A DNA stretch of 35,439 bases from Zoogloea sp. (lineage in GTDB: Bacteria; Pseudomonadota; Gammaproteobacteria; Burkholderiales; Rhodocyclaceae), in the NCBI GenBank assembly GCA_009026175.1, contig WBTZ01000046.1, positions 1-35,439 on the forward strand, read 5' to 3'. The position numbers were made by a program, and so were the translations under genes. The notes under the pieces were generated by a model, which saw only the letters and a list, made by a program, of their open reading frames with translations, was not told where the DNA came from and searched no databases. Position 1 is the first letter of the stretch. Each line of letters begins with the position of its first letter. Of the stretch, positions 34,787 to 35,439 are shown piece by piece.

Positions 34787-35398
34787 ATGAATCGCTCGCT
34801 CACACTCCGGGCTCTCGGTCTCGCCAGCTGGATCGTCCTGCTCCTGCCCCCGCCCGCAGCGGCCAGCGGCACGCCCGCCGTGGCCGACTCGGCCGTCCAC
34901 GTGGAGCGCACCGCCAATGGCGGCTTCGCCGTCGACCTGGTCATGCATGCGCATGTCCCGCCGGCCCTGGCCTGGGCCGTGCTGACCGACTTCGAACACA
35001 TGGCCAGCTTCGTTCCCAATCTCGCCCGCAGCCAGGTTCTCTCCAGCCAGGGCAACCTCCTGCAGGTCAGCCAGAAGGGCACCGCCCGCTACGGCCCATT
35101 CTCGACGGAATTCGAGTCGATCCGCGATATCCAGCTCACCCCGAAGCGGGAGATCCGGGCCCATGGCACCGGCGGCAGCGTCAAGCAGATGGAGAGCCTG
35201 ATGCAGGTGGAGGCCAGCGACGAGGGCACCCGCCTGCATTACCACGCCGAAGTGCTGCCCGGCTTCTGGTTCCCCCCCTGGATCGGTACAGCCCTGGTCC
35301 GCCACGAAACGGCAGAGCAGTTCTCCGCGATCATCAGCGAGATGCAGCGGCGGCAGTCCGCCATCGCCCCGGCCGGAGCCGCCCGGTCCGCCCCCTGA
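34787..35398 (+). CDS. Exported SRPBCC/START-fold protein, 203 aa
   Basis: A signal peptide (about 1-27, ending PPPAAASG) precedes a domain of about 145 residues with the SRPBCC (Bet v1-like, polyketide-cyclase) layout: a strand, VPPALAWAVLTDFEHMASFV ... ARYGPFSTEFESIRDI, an MESLMQVEASDEGTRLHY strand pair and a long C-terminal helix. Such proteins bind lipid-like ligands in a hydrophobic cavity. The GGA upstream of the ATG is weak. It is the last gene in the window and its neighbour to the right is unknown. Confidence 0.75.
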   Translation: MNRSLTLRALGLASWIVLLLPPPAAASGTPAVADSAVHVERTANGGFAVDLVMHAHVPPALAWAVLTDFEHMASFVPNLARSQVLSSQGNLLQVSQKGTARYGPFSTEFESIRDIQLTPKREIRAHGTGGSVKQMESLMQVEASDEGTRLHYHAEVLPGFWFPPWIGTALVRHETAEQFSAIISEMQRRQSAIAPAGAARSAP

Positions 35399-35439
35399 GG
35401 TCACCCCGCCCCCGTTACAAGTCAACAAGGTCTTACATC

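Overview
The window looks like a high-GC betaproteobacterial chromosome, most likely of the Rhodocyclales type. This rests on the gene order tsaD / rpsU-yqeY-dnaG-rpoD and on the RpoD and DnaG sequences. The assignment comes from reading protein motifs and gene order only; no search was run. A 17.5 kb integrated phage-derived element interrupts the chromosome.

Region 1 (1-5937) is core. It holds the start-codon end of tsaD (minus strand, cut by the window edge), then the macromolecular-synthesis operon rpsU, yqeY, dnaG and rpoD on the plus strand, then an intact tRNA-Ile2 gene with anticodon CAU.

Region 2 (5889-23463) is a cryptic prophage bounded by a perfect 98-bp direct repeat. The repeat covers the 3' part of the tRNA and its terminator. 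From right to left the element carries a tyrosine integrase at the attR end, a higB-higA toxin-antitoxin pair, a 336-residue protein with an internal duplication, a short leftward replication/HTH cluster, a helicase gene cut by a deletion that joins it to the tail of a GNAT gene, small structural genes, and large podovirus-like internal virion genes (one frameshifted). It then carries a plus-strand two-gene cassette of lower G+C (DUF6932-like nucleotidyltransferase plus an unknown partner), a C4/Ash-like regulatory RNA region, and a leftward operon of small accessory genes linked mostly by ATGA overlaps. Terminase, portal, capsid and lysis genes are absent, so the element is a defective deletion derivative that still has its integrase, att sites and cargo.

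Region 3 (23464-about 25200) lies just outside attR. It holds a Mu-C/S24-type repressor, three GTTCSGAAC operator-like sites, a probable decayed ner gene and a 41-residue ORF. This looks like the relic of a second phage.

Region 4 (25203-35398) is chromosomal and signal- or envelope-oriented: a Cache/HAMP chemoreceptor with a possible sigma-28 promoter, a small ORF, a PAS hybrid-less sensor histidine kinase, an SRAP (YedK/HMCES-like) protein, a large divergent GT51/transpeptidase penicillin-binding protein, a small lipoprotein, an orphan FliL-like protein and an exported SRPBCC-fold protein.

The best candidate for an undescribed system is the 8682-10233 cassette. It is a translationally coupled NTase-like/unknown pair in a cargo position of the prophage, on the strand opposite to all other element genes.
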